A DNA stretch of 13,417 nucleotides from positions 1-13,417 of the forward strand of contig JACQVJ010000017.1 in the NCBI GenBank assembly GCA_016209805.1, written 5' to 3'. The notes under the pieces were generated by a model that did no database searches, was not told the origin of the DNA, and worked only from the letters and a program-made list of their open reading frames with translations. This DNA comes from Ignavibacteriota bacterium. Lineage in GTDB: Bacteria; Bacteroidota; Ignavibacteria; UBA10030; UBA6906. Each line of letters begins with the position of its first letter. Position 1 is the first letter of the stretch. The translations under genes were made by a program, and so were the position numbers. Below, piece after piece: positions 6,686-13,417 of this stretch.

Positions 6686-8028
6686 GCAACATCCTCTTCT
6701 ACAACGACACGTCTTATTTCGTTCGTGTGTTCTCGCGTTCCAAACAGCGTTGCCGAGTTGGCGCTATGAATTCTGGCATTGACATACTCGCCGGGCCGCT
6801 CATCGTTTCTTGGAACGATCACCGTCTTGTTTGTATCCGATCGGCCGGTGAAATCCCCGGCAGATTTCTTGCTCTCCCCTTCAACAAGAATCTGTTCCAC
6901 TGTTCCAATAAGTCGTTGGTTCAACTCAAGAGATATCTGATGCTGTAATGCGGTTATCGCGCTTACCCGCTCCCCCTTTTCCTCCTCTGAGACGTCATCA
7001 TCCATGTACCATGCTTTTGTGTTTTCACGCGGGGAATATTTGAATGTGTATGCGCCGTCGTACCTCACTTCCTCCATCAACTTCACAGTCATCTGGTGAT
7101 CTTCCTCCGTTTCTGTCGGGAAGCCAGAAATGATGTCCGTGGTCAGACTGACGCCAGGGATTGCGTTTCTGATCTTATCAACAAGCTGAAGATAATGCTC
7201 CACGTTGTATGTCCGGTTCATCAGTTTCAGGATCCTGTCGGAACCCGACTGGATTGGAAGGTGAATGTATTTGCAGATGTTCTTATTCGAAGCTATTGTT
7301 TCGATGAGCTTGTCTGACATGTCCTGAGGGTGAGAGGTTGTAAATCTTACCCGATTGGTTCTATCCACCTCAGCAACACGGCGCATCAAATCTGCAAAGT
7401 CATTCTCTCCATCACGATAGGAGTTAACGTTCTGACCCAGCAGGGTGACTTCTTTAAACCCTCGATAGGCCAGATCAGCAACCTCCTGCACAACGCTGTC
7501 AAGAGAACGACTTCGCTCTCGCCCCCTTGTAAACGGGACCACGCAAAATGTGCAGAACTTATCACAGCCGCGCATCACCGAAACCCACGCCGTAATCCCG
7601 TCGGTACGAAGCGGAACGATATCCTCGTAGTTCTCAACGCGCGAAAGCCTGACAGCAATCCCCTTTTCCCCGGCGAAAGCCTCTTCAACAAGAAGGGGAA
7701 GGCGCCTGTACTCATCTGGTCCGACGACCAGATCAACCAAGCGCTCTTCCTCGACGAGCTTCATGCGCAAACGCTCCGCCATACACCCGAGAATTCCCAC
7801 AACCAGATCGGGGTTCTTTTTTTTCTGCGCATGGAAATACCCAAGCCGACCATAGATTCGCTGCTCGGCATTATCACGGATGGCACAGGTGTTCACCAGA
7901 AGAATGTTTGCCCGAGAGATGTCATGAGTGATCTCGTAGCCTTCCTTGCTCAGGATTCCGCCGACAACTTCGGAATCCGCCATGTTCATCTGACAGCCAT
8001 AGGTCTCGATGTAGACTTGCTTGGGCAT
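6682..8028 (-). CDS. miaB: tRNA-2-methylthio-N6-dimethylallyladenosine synthase MiaB
   Basis: MiaB is a radical-SAM methylthiotransferase that converts i6A37 to ms2i6A37 in tRNAs reading UNN codons. The 448-residue product has the three N-terminal cluster cysteines at 12, 48 and 82 (YGCQMN, NTCAIRDNAEQR, LGCMAER), the radical-SAM triad Cys155/159/162 in RGCDKFCTFC followed by VVPFTRGRERSR, and a C-terminal TRAM domain at about 373-436. These features separate it from RimO and MtaB relatives. The frame can be extended to a TTG at 8070, but that codon lies inside the promoter's -7 element and so should not be transcribed; the ATG at 8028 starts at the canonical MPKQVYIETYG. No Shine-Dalgarno is seen. 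It heads a six-gene operon and overlaps the SPOR gene by four bases. Confidence 0.97.
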   Translation of the reverse strand: MPKQVYIETYGCQMNMADSEVVGGILSKEGYEITHDISRANILLVNTCAIRDNAEQRIYGRLGYFHAQKKKNPDLVVGILGCMAERLRMKLVEEERLVDLVVGPDEYRRLPLLVEEAFAGEKGIAVRLSRVENYEDIVPLRTDGITAWVSVMRGCDKFCTFCVVPFTRGRERSRSLDSVVQEVADLAYRGFKEVTLLGQNVNSYRDGENDFADLMRRVAEVDRTNRVRFTTSHPQDMSDKLIETIASNKNICKYIHLPIQSGSDRILKLMNRTYNVEHYLQLVDKIRNAIPGVSLTTDIISGFPTETEEDHQMTVKLMEEVRYDGAYTFKYSPRENTKAWYMDDDVSEEEKGERVSAITALQHQISLELNQRLIGTVEQILVEGESKKSAGDFTGRSDTNKTVIVPRNDERPGEYVNARIHSANSATLFGTREHTNEIRRVVVEEDVA

Positions 8029-8067
8029 TCGGGATATGACAAGGTTGACCAGTAGAAAAAAACCGTA

Positions 8068-8099
8068 CAAATCTATCTATAACGTGACAGAAAAGCAAA
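8068..8099 (-). promoter_or_regulatory. Bacteroidota-type promoter of the miaB operon
   Basis: On the minus strand TTTG (8099-8096) is followed after 20 bases by TAGATTTG (8075-8068), an exact match to the TTTG-N19-21-TAnnTTTG consensus of the primary sigma factor in Bacteroidota. The transcript should start near 8062, giving a leader of about 33 bases before the ATG at 8028. The stretch just upstream (about 8108-8140) is A/T-rich and could act as an UP-like element. Between this promoter and the divergent one I see no strong operator palindrome. Confidence 0.75.
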
Positions 8100-8214
8100 G
8101 AACAGAAAAGCGTAAATCTGTTAATTCTTTTTAATTTCAACACTTTCTGGCCAAATCAATTCGGAAATGCCAAATCGTCACAACGTGGCGGTCGTTCCAG
8201 ACTCTGACAAAATG

Positions 8215-8245
8215 TTTGAGAACCATGGAGAGTTTAGTATCTTTG
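8215..8245 (+). promoter_or_regulatory. Bacteroidota-type promoter of the pta gene pair
   Basis: TTTG (8215-8218) is followed after 19 bases by TATCTTTG (8238-8245), again an exact fit to TTTG-N19-21-TAnnTTTG. The expected start is near 8252, leaving a leader of about 30 bases to the ATG at 8283. That leader has no clear Shine-Dalgarno, only GAG close to the start. The promoter is divergent from that of miaB, with about 115 bases between the two upstream elements. Confidence 0.75.
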
Positions 8246-8282
8246 AAAGCCTACTAACACATCACAAGTCAAATCACGAGTC

Positions 8283-9269
8283 ATGATTCCAACAGAGTTG
8301 ATGAATCACATAATAAGTAAGGCGATGTCTTTGAAGAAAACGATCGTCTTTCCCGATGCCACAGATCCCCGAACCATTCAAGCTGCGCGACTTCTTGCCG
8401 ACAAGGGCATTGTTAGTCCGATTCTTGTAGGGGAGACACAGGCAATCGAGATGGAGGCACAAAAATCGGGCGTATCTCTTTCCGGAATTCGGCTTGTAGA
8501 CCCGCTGCGCTCTGAGAAGCTTAGCGATTTTTCACACGTGTTCTTCAACTTACGAAAATCAAAAGGGCTTCAGTTCGAGGAAGCTCAGAGGCAATTGATT
8601 CAACCTCTGTTTTTTGGCGCGATGATGGTGCGTGAAGGAATCGCTGACGGAAGTGTTGCGGGATCACTATCCACGTCGGGCGACGTCCTGAAAGCAGGAA
8701 TTCAGGTGATCGGCCTCGCTGAGGGTATTACGATTGTCTCAAGCTTCTTCCTGATTATCTTCCCTCATCAGGTGTACACGTTTGCCGACTGTGCTGTTCT
8801 CCCCGATCCAACTGCCGAGCAACTCACAGATATAGGGATATCGACCGCCGATAACCATAAGCGACTGACCGGCCAGGAACCCCGAGTTGCCATGTTGTCC
8901 TTCTCCACCAAAGAAAGCGCAAGCCACGCCAAAGTTGAGAAGGTACAACAGGCAACTGCCGGAATACGGAAGAAGCGTCCCGACATTCTTGTCGATGGAG
9001 AGCTTCAACTCGATGCCGCGATCGTTCCTCACGTGGCTCAGTCGAAGGCTCCGGGGAGCCCAATCGGGGGGAGGGCGAACGTACTCATCTTCCCTGATCT
9101 CGACGCAGGCAATATCGGATACAAGATGGCCCAAAGGATGGCAGGTGCGGACGCAATCGGGCCCATCGTTCAGGGACTGAAGAGGCCTGCGTTCGATCTC
9201 TCTCGCGGATGCAGCGTTGACGACATTGTGAATGTTGCAGCCATCAATGCGGTAATGGGGAGTGTGTGA
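8283..9269 (+). CDS. pta: Phosphate acetyltransferase (PTA/PTB family)
   Basis: The enzyme interconverts acetyl-CoA plus phosphate and acetyl phosphate plus CoA, the step paired with acetate kinase in acetate formation or use. The 328 residues match the short, single-domain class of phosphotransacetylase. Visible family segments are [10 protein letters not shown] (21-30), [14 protein letters not shown] (123-136), [14 protein letters not shown] (168-181), [13 protein letters not shown] (201-213), [12 protein letters not shown] (238-249), [17 protein letters not shown] (265-281) and [13 protein letters not shown] (305-317). The last holds the catalytic Ser307, Arg308 and Asp314, matching those of the Methanosarcina enzyme. 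Phosphate butyryltransferases share the fold but usually lack this exact C-terminal signature, so acetyl specificity is favoured. Met7 (8301) is an alternative start. No ackA is visible; a small lipoprotein gene overlaps the end. Confidence 0.93.
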   Translation: MIPTELMNHIISKAMSLKKTIVFPDATDPRTIQAARLLADKGIVSPILVGETQAIEMEAQKSGVSLSGIRLVDPLRSEKLSDFSHVFFNLRKSKGLQFEEAQRQLIQPLFFGAMMVREGIADGSVAGSLSTSGDVLKAGIQVIGLAEGITIVSSFFLIIFPHQVYTFADCAVLPDPTAEQLTDIGISTADNHKRLTGQEPRVAMLSFSTKESASHAKVEKVQQATAGIRKKRPDILVDGELQLDAAIVPHVAQSKAPGSPIGGRANVLIFPDLDAGNIGYKMAQRMAGADAIGPIVQGLKRPAFDLSRGCSVDDIVNVAAINAVMGSV

Positions 9270-9712
9270 ATCCTGTGAGCCGCATAGCCATGTTTGTCCT
9301 TGCTTTTTCGTCAGTTGCGTGCAGTTCTATGATGCACAAGAGTTATCAATACGAGGACGTCCAGAGAGCTCGGGTAATTGACCAGACCTACTTCTCAGAC
9401 AGTGCTGATGTGTTCTTTGCCGACTACACGAATCCATATACCAACTTCGAGCTGCTGTGGTTTGCGTCCTTTCTGGACAGCAGCGCCGAGATGCACATCC
9501 ACAACATGGAATCGGATTCGGTGGAAGCTGTTTACAGGTTCGAACCCCAAGACGCCCCTCTGTACACTGTGTCATATCGCGCAGACAGGTCCAGGCTGGT
9601 GAAGTGCGTGATTTATGTGGTCGGCAAACCAAAATGCGCGCGCGTGTATCCATCGATGCATCCCATACATCAACCGGGGTGGGTCACTCAGTATACAGTC
9701 TCAGAACGGTAG
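9266..9712 (+). CDS. Small predicted lipoprotein of unknown function
   Basis: I do not recognise this family. The 148-residue product begins with a short signal peptide ([19 protein letters not shown]) whose SVAC resembles a lipobox with Cys19 as lipidation site; the -3 residue is Ser rather than the usual Leu, so lipidation is likely but not certain. The mature part has no membrane segment, is rich in aromatic residues ([17 protein letters not shown]) and looks beta-rich, ending in [12 protein letters not shown]. Its GTG start overlaps the pta stop in a GTGA arrangement, so it is probably translated by coupling and expressed with pta. In-frame alternatives at 9275 (GTG) and 9290 (ATG) would shorten the signal peptide. 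It converges on the metal permease gene with only 17 bases between the stops and no visible hairpin. Confidence 0.75.
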   Translation: MNPVSRIAMFVLAFSSVACSSMMHKSYQYEDVQRARVIDQTYFSDSADVFFADYTNPYTNFELLWFASFLDSSAEMHIHNMESDSVEAVYRFEPQDAPLYTVSYRADRSRLVKCVIYVVGKPKCARVYPSMHPIHQPGWVTQYTVSER

Positions 9713-9729
9713 GTACAGCGAGCAGTGAG

Positions 9730-10557
9730 TTAGTTGACACGGAGTCGGTTAACCAGCCATGCCGCACACAGCACAACGGCGCCAACAGCCACCATGGTAG
9801 GAGAAGATGGGAAGTCGAACTTGAACGCGAGGAGGAGCCCGACAGAGGGGGAAAGCAGGCCAATCACCACAGAGGCCAGGAAAATCTTTTTTACTCTTCT
9901 TACCAAAAGCATCGCGGCAACAGGAGGTATCACAAGGAATCCGAACACAAAGATATCCCCCACCATGTGAGTCGCCACGGAAATGACTACCGCGGCGATC
10001 ATGTAGAACAGCATCTCCCAAATGTCTGCTTTGAACCCCTGTGTGTTTGCTGTCTCGGCATCGAAGGAAATGTATGTGAACTCCTTGAAGAAGGCGAGAT
10101 GAACAGTCATGGCGAGCACAAACACTCCACTCATGAGGTAGAATAATTCCGGCGTCACAAACAGAATGTCTCCACGCAGGAGGCTCTCGATTTCTGAAAC
10201 CTCAACTTTCGGCGCCTTCTGCATCACGAGGATGCGGACTGCAATTGAGAACACAAACACGAATCCAAGCACCGCGTCCTTGGGAATCCTCCTTCCCGTC
10301 AGCAACCTCGACAAGATCATCACGGCAACCAACGTGATTGCCAGCGAGCCGACCGTATGTGGTAGCGCGAAGGCAGGCAGAAAGGTCAGGGCAAGACCGA
10401 ACACGGAAACTTGCGTGAGAACGGCACCAAGAAAGACAACGCGTTTTGCAACGATGTAAACGCCAAGGAATGCACACACCGCACCGACGAGCATGCTCCC
10501 GTAAAGGGCGTAAGGAAATTCAGCCAGAATTGTGACAACAATGTCATGTATCTCCAC
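9730..10557 (-). CDS. Metal ABC transporter permease (ABC-3 family, ZnuB-like)
   Basis: This is the membrane channel subunit of a zinc- or manganese-type ABC importer. From the GTG at 10557 it has 275 residues and about eight hydrophobic segments (starting near 14, 42, 70, 96, 136, 181, 202, 227 and 253, some being re-entrant). Family features include LGVYIVAKRVVFLG (31-44), the cytosolic loop ending SEIESLLRGDILFVT (121-135) that contacts the ATPase, and GDIFVFGFLVIPPVAAMLL (200-218). Where most ABC-3 permeases have a GDAxSHA motif, this one has GAVLTQV, replacing Ser-His by Thr48-Gln49. The frame opens further to a GTG at 10605, but the shorter start follows GGGGG and leaves a 14-base overlap with the ATPase gene. 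It is the last gene of the operon. Confidence 0.9.
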   Translation of the reverse strand: MEIHDIVVTILAEFPYALYGSMLVGAVCAFLGVYIVAKRVVFLGAVLTQVSVFGLALTFLPAFALPHTVGSLAITLVAVMILSRLLTGRRIPKDAVLGFVFVFSIAVRILVMQKAPKVEVSEIESLLRGDILFVTPELFYLMSGVFVLAMTVHLAFFKEFTYISFDAETANTQGFKADIWEMLFYMIAAVVISVATHMVGDIFVFGFLVIPPVAAMLLVRRVKKIFLASVVIGLLSPSVGLLLAFKFDFPSSPTMVAVGAVVLCAAWLVNRLRVN

Positions 10558-11320
10558 GCAGCCCCCGGATGGATATTGCTTTTGCACCGTCCACGCTTCG
10601 AACACTGACCGGCAACTGATAAACGGCAGACAAGTTCTTCTCCGTCAGTACTTCATCAACAGTGCCAACCTGAAAGAAGCTTTGCTCGACAAGCGCGATC
10701 CGCTTGACGTAGTTCACAACATCGTCAAGCAAGTGGCTGACCATGATTACTGTCAGCTTGTTCTCTTCATGCAGTGTGTGAATGAGTTCGAGAATGGAGA
10801 CTCTCGATGAAAGGTCCATCCCGTTTGTCGGCTCGTCAAGAATAAGCACCGCGGGTTTCGAGGCGAGTGCGCGCGCAATCAGCACGCGCTGCTTCTGTCC
10901 ACCCGAGAGATCCCGGAACGACATACCGCGCAAGCCCTCGATGCCAACATGCCGGAGACTCTCCAAGACAATTTCATGATCCTCTTTCCGCGGAAGGCGG
11001 AATAATCCGATCTGCCGATACCGTCCCATCATAACTACCTCGTGAACGGTGTATGGCATGATGTGATCGACCGTGTCCCGCTGGGGAACGTAGCCGAATC
11101 GCATAGCAGCATCAGAGCGTGGGTTGAAGCTGACGGCTCCGGACATCGGTTTTAGTGTTTGAAGGATGGCACGAAGAAGCGTCGTCTTGCCCGCTCCGTT
11201 CGGCCCCACCATCCCGAAGTAATCACCTTCGTTGATCTCGAAGGAAATGTCTTTCAAGACAATTTTCCGTCCGTACCCGAGCGTGGCATTTTTGAAGACG
11301 ATAAGCGGAGTCACATCCAT
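10544..11320 (-). CDS. Metal ABC transporter ATP-binding protein (ZnuC-like)
   Basis: This is the cytosolic ATPase that drives the metal importer. The 258 residues contain Walker A GPNGAGKT (39-46), the Q-loop VPQRD (Gln80), the signature LSGGQKQR (138-145), Walker B LILDEP (159-164) followed by TNGMD, and the H-loop His196 in MVSHLLDDV. The helical subdomain segment TVHEVVMMGRY (91-101) is typical of the zinc/manganese subfamily. The length is normal and all catalytic residues are present. Its ATG shares one base with the upstream binding-protein stop (TAATG), and its end overlaps the permease start, so the three transporter genes are tightly coupled. Metal specificity is not set by this subunit; zinc is suggested by the binding protein. 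Confidence 0.94.
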   Translation of the reverse strand: MDVTPLIVFKNATLGYGRKIVLKDISFEINEGDYFGMVGPNGAGKTTLLRAILQTLKPMSGAVSFNPRSDAAMRFGYVPQRDTVDHIMPYTVHEVVMMGRYRQIGLFRLPRKEDHEIVLESLRHVGIEGLRGMSFRDLSGGQKQRVLIARALASKPAVLILDEPTNGMDLSSRVSILELIHTLHEENKLTVIMVSHLLDDVVNYVKRIALVEQSFFQVGTVDEVLTEKNLSAVYQLPVSVRSVDGAKAISIRGLRGDT

Positions 11321-12198
11321 TATTGGAATGCTGTGGTAAGTGTCTGAATATTGTAGTCCATCATCGAAATGTAGTCAGTTGCTTCATCAACGCCACCGAC
11401 CGATGTGGCAAGCGTGATCACCTTGGTTCCGGCAGCTCGCGCAATTTGTTCCGAAGCGCTTCGATCGTAGTAGGGCTCGACGATAATCGCCTTGATGTTG
11501 CCTTTCCTGACTTTCTGGATCAGCTCTGCGGTGTGACCGGGGCTGGGCTTTATGCCAGGCTTCGGCTCAACCTGATCGACGACGTTCAAGCCAAGCCAAT
11601 CAGCAAAATAGGACCAACTCTTATGAAACGTGATTACTTTGCTGCCGGAGAGAGGTTTCATTGCCGCCTCCCATTGAGCTATCTTTGCATCGAGGTTCTC
11701 CAGATAACTCTCGGCATTGGCCCGATAGTACGCCTCGTCATCCGGCGAGATTCGCGATAAGGCACTCACGATCTCGCCAAGGATCGTGCGAACATTCCGG
11801 GGGTCGAGCCAGTAGTGCGGATTGCCAAACCGGTGAACGTCGCCCTGGCTGGCGTCGACCCTTGTCGGCACTTCCAGCTTCTTGATTCCTTTGGAGAGAT
11901 CAACAACTTCAAGGTCGCTGTTACGCGAGCCATCGACAATCTGGGGAGCCCAAAGCTCAAGCTCCATCCCGATTATGAGAAAGAGGTCTGCAGACTTAAG
12001 CTTGAGCATATAGCTTGGCTTCACTTCCACAAAGTGAGGATTCTGGTCCCCGCGGACGATGTAATCAACCTTCACTCTGTCACCGCCAACCCGCTGCGTC
12101 AAATCAGCAAGATCGGCCAGAGTAGTAACAACCCTCACTGAGGCGCTCATGTTCATTGAAGATATTATTGTAAGGAGGAACACTGCGATTCGTTTCAT
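11320..12198 (-). CDS. Periplasmic metal-binding protein of the ABC importer (ZnuA/TroA-like)
   Basis: This is the solute-binding lipid-free receptor that captures the metal and delivers it to the permease. It has 292 residues from the ATG at 12198, preceded by GAGGA with 7 bases spacing; the frame continues to a TTG two codons earlier, which is unnecessary. A signal peptide covers about 1-21 (KRIAVFLLTIISSMNMSAS). Likely metal ligands are His55 (NPHF), His128 (NPHYWLDP) and His192 (TFHKSWSYF). A third histidine is typical of zinc-binding members, while manganese-binding ones have Glu there. The usual fourth acidic ligand is not obvious; Glu241 or Asp245 in VEPYYDRS are candidates. The His-rich loop of enteric ZnuA is absent. 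The gene lies 46 bases after the barrel-protein stop. Confidence 0.92.
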   Translation of the reverse strand: MKRIAVFLLTIISSMNMSASVRVVTTLADLADLTQRVGGDRVKVDYIVRGDQNPHFVEVKPSYMLKLKSADLFLIIGMELELWAPQIVDGSRNSDLEVVDLSKGIKKLEVPTRVDASQGDVHRFGNPHYWLDPRNVRTILGEIVSALSRISPDDEAYYRANAESYLENLDAKIAQWEAAMKPLSGSKVITFHKSWSYFADWLGLNVVDQVEPKPGIKPSPGHTAELIQKVRKGNIKAIIVEPYYDRSASEQIARAAGTKVITLATSVGGVDEATDYISMMDYNIQTLTTAFQ

Positions 12199-12244
12199 TC
12201 TCAATTCCTCAAAATAGTGTGTCTTGCTCCGAAGTCATGACGAC

Positions 12245-13384
12245 TTAGAACTGATGCGCTTTGTGCGGCCCCAAGGAAAAGACTGCCTGCAACGCAATCA
12301 TGTTCACTGCCTGGGATACACCCTGCACCTCAGTCCTTGTGTATTGGTATTGCAGCCGCATTCCGAGAGTCTCCTCGACAGGATAGTAGCCCAGAAAGAC
12401 TGCAACCGCTTGTAACCGATCGTCTTTGCTGTAGGGAGATTGGCTCCAGTCGTATCGTGCACCGATGCTATAGGTCTTGAGAAACTGATAGTCGGAATAG
12501 AGATATAGGCCGGCGGTGTTGATCGACCTCCGTTCGGGATTTCCATTTTCATCAACAAATTGATTTAGCTCCTTGTCCTGCCGAGCCTTGCGTGTATTGA
12601 ACAGCATCTCACCCTGAACAGTAAGCGACGTATAACCGCTTGGACGGTATTTGTACTTGAAGTCAATGTTTCCATACCAGAACCTGTCACGATGATACGG
12701 ATCGTGAATGCCAGTGTACGCGCTCGCTCCCACTTCAAGGTCACTCTCGTCGCTCAATGGAAAAAAACTTGTCAGACGGGCAGAGTTTGCATACAGGGGC
12801 TTGCTGCCGGAGGTATCCTCAATGCCCGTCGTCTCTCCAATCGAACTTCCGCGCAACACATCGACAGTCAGCTTTGTATACACGTCACCTGTAGGGAGTA
12901 GAAGGCTTGCTGAAATGCCGAGATCGTTCAGCCCCTCGTCTCCAAAAAATCTCTCCTGAGAGCCAGGCTGAGTAACAAACGGCCACGCATGCGGATGCAC
13001 TATATTCAGTTTTCCGTATTCGACGCGGTATTTTCCAAAGCGGATGTTCAGATCGAGAGGTAAGCCGCGGACCACTGTTGCGTACAACTCCTCAAGGCCA
13101 AGTTTGCCCGCTCCAATATCAGGTCCGGGGAGTGTGAGCACAACATCTGCCCGTGCAAAGGGATTGAGGTAGGATGAGATTGCCATTTCGAGTTCCTGAA
13201 ACGCAAAGTCCGGCCTGCTGAACCTGCGACGACCTGCTGCAAGTTCTTCGCCGTCGTTCGTTTCCATCACAAAGCGTGGTATCACGCTGATGTCGGGATT
13301 AAGTGTCGTTTGGGCGATGCTGATCTGACAGAGCACACCAAGGACCAGCACCACCCAAGAAGCATCTGCTGGGACGCGTTGCAT
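12245..13384 (-). CDS. Outer-membrane beta-barrel protein heading the metal-uptake operon
   Basis: The 379-residue product has a signal peptide (about 1-24, hydrophobic WVVLVLGVLCQISIA, then Q) and a body of alternating amphipathic strands rich in aromatic residues (FRYxY-like patterns such as FKYKYRPSGYTSLTVQGEMLF and MRLQYQYTRTEVQ). It ends in a C-terminal phenylalanine, as expected for a barrel recognised by BAM. There is no TonB box or plug domain, and the length suits a porin-like barrel of roughly 16 strands. A central segment contains FGKYRVEYGKLNIVHPHAWPF with two close histidines, then FFGDEGLNDLGIS. I recall similar proteins beside zinc transporter genes in other bacterial groups, but could not check this. 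The ATG follows AGGAGG. Its promoter must lie beyond the window edge; the 33 visible upstream bases show none. Confidence 0.82.
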   Translation of the reverse strand: MQRVPADASWVVLVLGVLCQISIAQTTLNPDISVIPRFVMETNDGEELAAGRRRFSRPDFAFQELEMAISSYLNPFARADVVLTLPGPDIGAGKLGLEELYATVVRGLPLDLNIRFGKYRVEYGKLNIVHPHAWPFVTQPGSQERFFGDEGLNDLGISASLLLPTGDVYTKLTVDVLRGSSIGETTGIEDTSGSKPLYANSARLTSFFPLSDESDLEVGASAYTGIHDPYHRDRFWYGNIDFKYKYRPSGYTSLTVQGEMLFNTRKARQDKELNQFVDENGNPERRSINTAGLYLYSDYQFLKTYSIGARYDWSQSPYSKDDRLQAVAVFLGYYPVEETLGMRLQYQYTRTEVQGVSQAVNMIALQAVFSLGPHKAHQF

Positions 13385-13417
13385 GTCGCCTCCTGTTCGT
13401 TTGATACGACCCTACGG

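Noticed and set aside
7330..8055. Open frame of 241 codons on the plus strand opposite miaB
   Set aside because: It lies wholly antisense to the strongly supported miaB, has no recognisable motifs and no promoter, and even crosses the miaB promoter -7 region.
8029..8070. TTG-initiated extension of miaB by 14 residues
   Set aside because: The TTG is the last three bases of the predicted -7 element, so it would not be in the transcript. The family normally starts at the ATG at 8028.
8100..8214. Possible operator or sigma-54 site between the divergent promoters
   Set aside because: Read for GG-N10-GC and for palindromes; only weak 4-base stems and A/T-rich sequence were found.
9713..9729. Possible terminator between the convergent lipoprotein and permease genes
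   Set aside because: The 17-base gap shows no stem-loop or T-run, so termination must occur elsewhere or by another mechanism.
9457..10146. Open frame of 229 codons on the plus strand spanning the lipoprotein and the permease antisense
   Set aside because: It overlaps two better-supported genes in other frames; the translation is rich in His, Arg and Glu without domain features.
12231..12247. Short inverted repeat AAGTC/GACTT at the end of the barrel gene
   Set aside because: Only a 5-base stem with no T-tract. It lies within an operon and is too weak to call a terminator or operator.
1..13417. CRISPR arrays, insertion sequences, tRNA genes, long direct repeats
   Set aside because: None was seen on either strand; the window is almost fully occupied by ordinary coding genes.

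Overview
The window is about 13.4 kb of compact bacterial chromosome, roughly half G+C, with no sign of mobile DNA, CRISPR, tRNA or rRNA. The best clue to the host is promoter architecture. The two divergent promoters between miaB and the phosphotransacetylase gene both match the Bacteroidota-type consensus TTTG-N19-21-TAnnTTTG exactly. Envelope genes with outer-membrane roles (LptE, SPOR protein, beta-barrel protein) show a Gram-negative. The order miaB / sigma-54 activator / lptE also recalls Bacteroidota-Chlorobiota genomes, from memory rather than from a search. I infer a member of the Bacteroidota/Chlorobiota/Ignavibacteria group, but no species.

Layout. (1) 1-1552, minus strand: etfB then etfA (etfA runs off the left edge), the two subunits of an electron transfer flavoprotein. 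(2) 1553-1736: divergent promoters whose -35/-33 elements overlap on the palindrome CAATTG. (3) 1737-1991, plus strand: rpsT (ribosomal protein S20), ending at a strong hairpin that also lies at the end of the opposing operon. (4) 8028-2028, minus strand: six tightly packed genes, miaB, a TPR/SPOR exported protein, a sigma-54 activator without a sensory domain, lptE, a membrane glycosyltransferase of family 2, and a cytosolic TPR protein. (5) 8029-8282: divergent promoter region. (6) 8283-9712, plus strand: a phosphate acetyltransferase and a small lipoprotein overlapping it by 4 bases. (7) 13384-9730, minus strand: an outer-membrane beta-barrel protein followed by the binding protein, ATPase and permease of a zinc-type metal ABC importer.

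Functional reading. The miaB operon combines tRNA modification with envelope assembly (LPS export lipoprotein, peptidoglycan-binding SPOR domain, beta-glycan synthase-like enzyme) and carries its own transcriptional activator. The right-hand operon looks like a complete metal route: a barrel for the outer membrane, a periplasmic receptor with three conserved histidines (zinc type) and an inner-membrane ABC pump. EtfAB and Pta are central energy metabolism.

I saw no defence system, biosynthetic cluster or other obviously new machine. The most notable points are the barrel protein tied to the zinc transporter, an altered conserved motif in the permease, the stand-alone sigma-54 activator, and the promoter and terminator arrangements.
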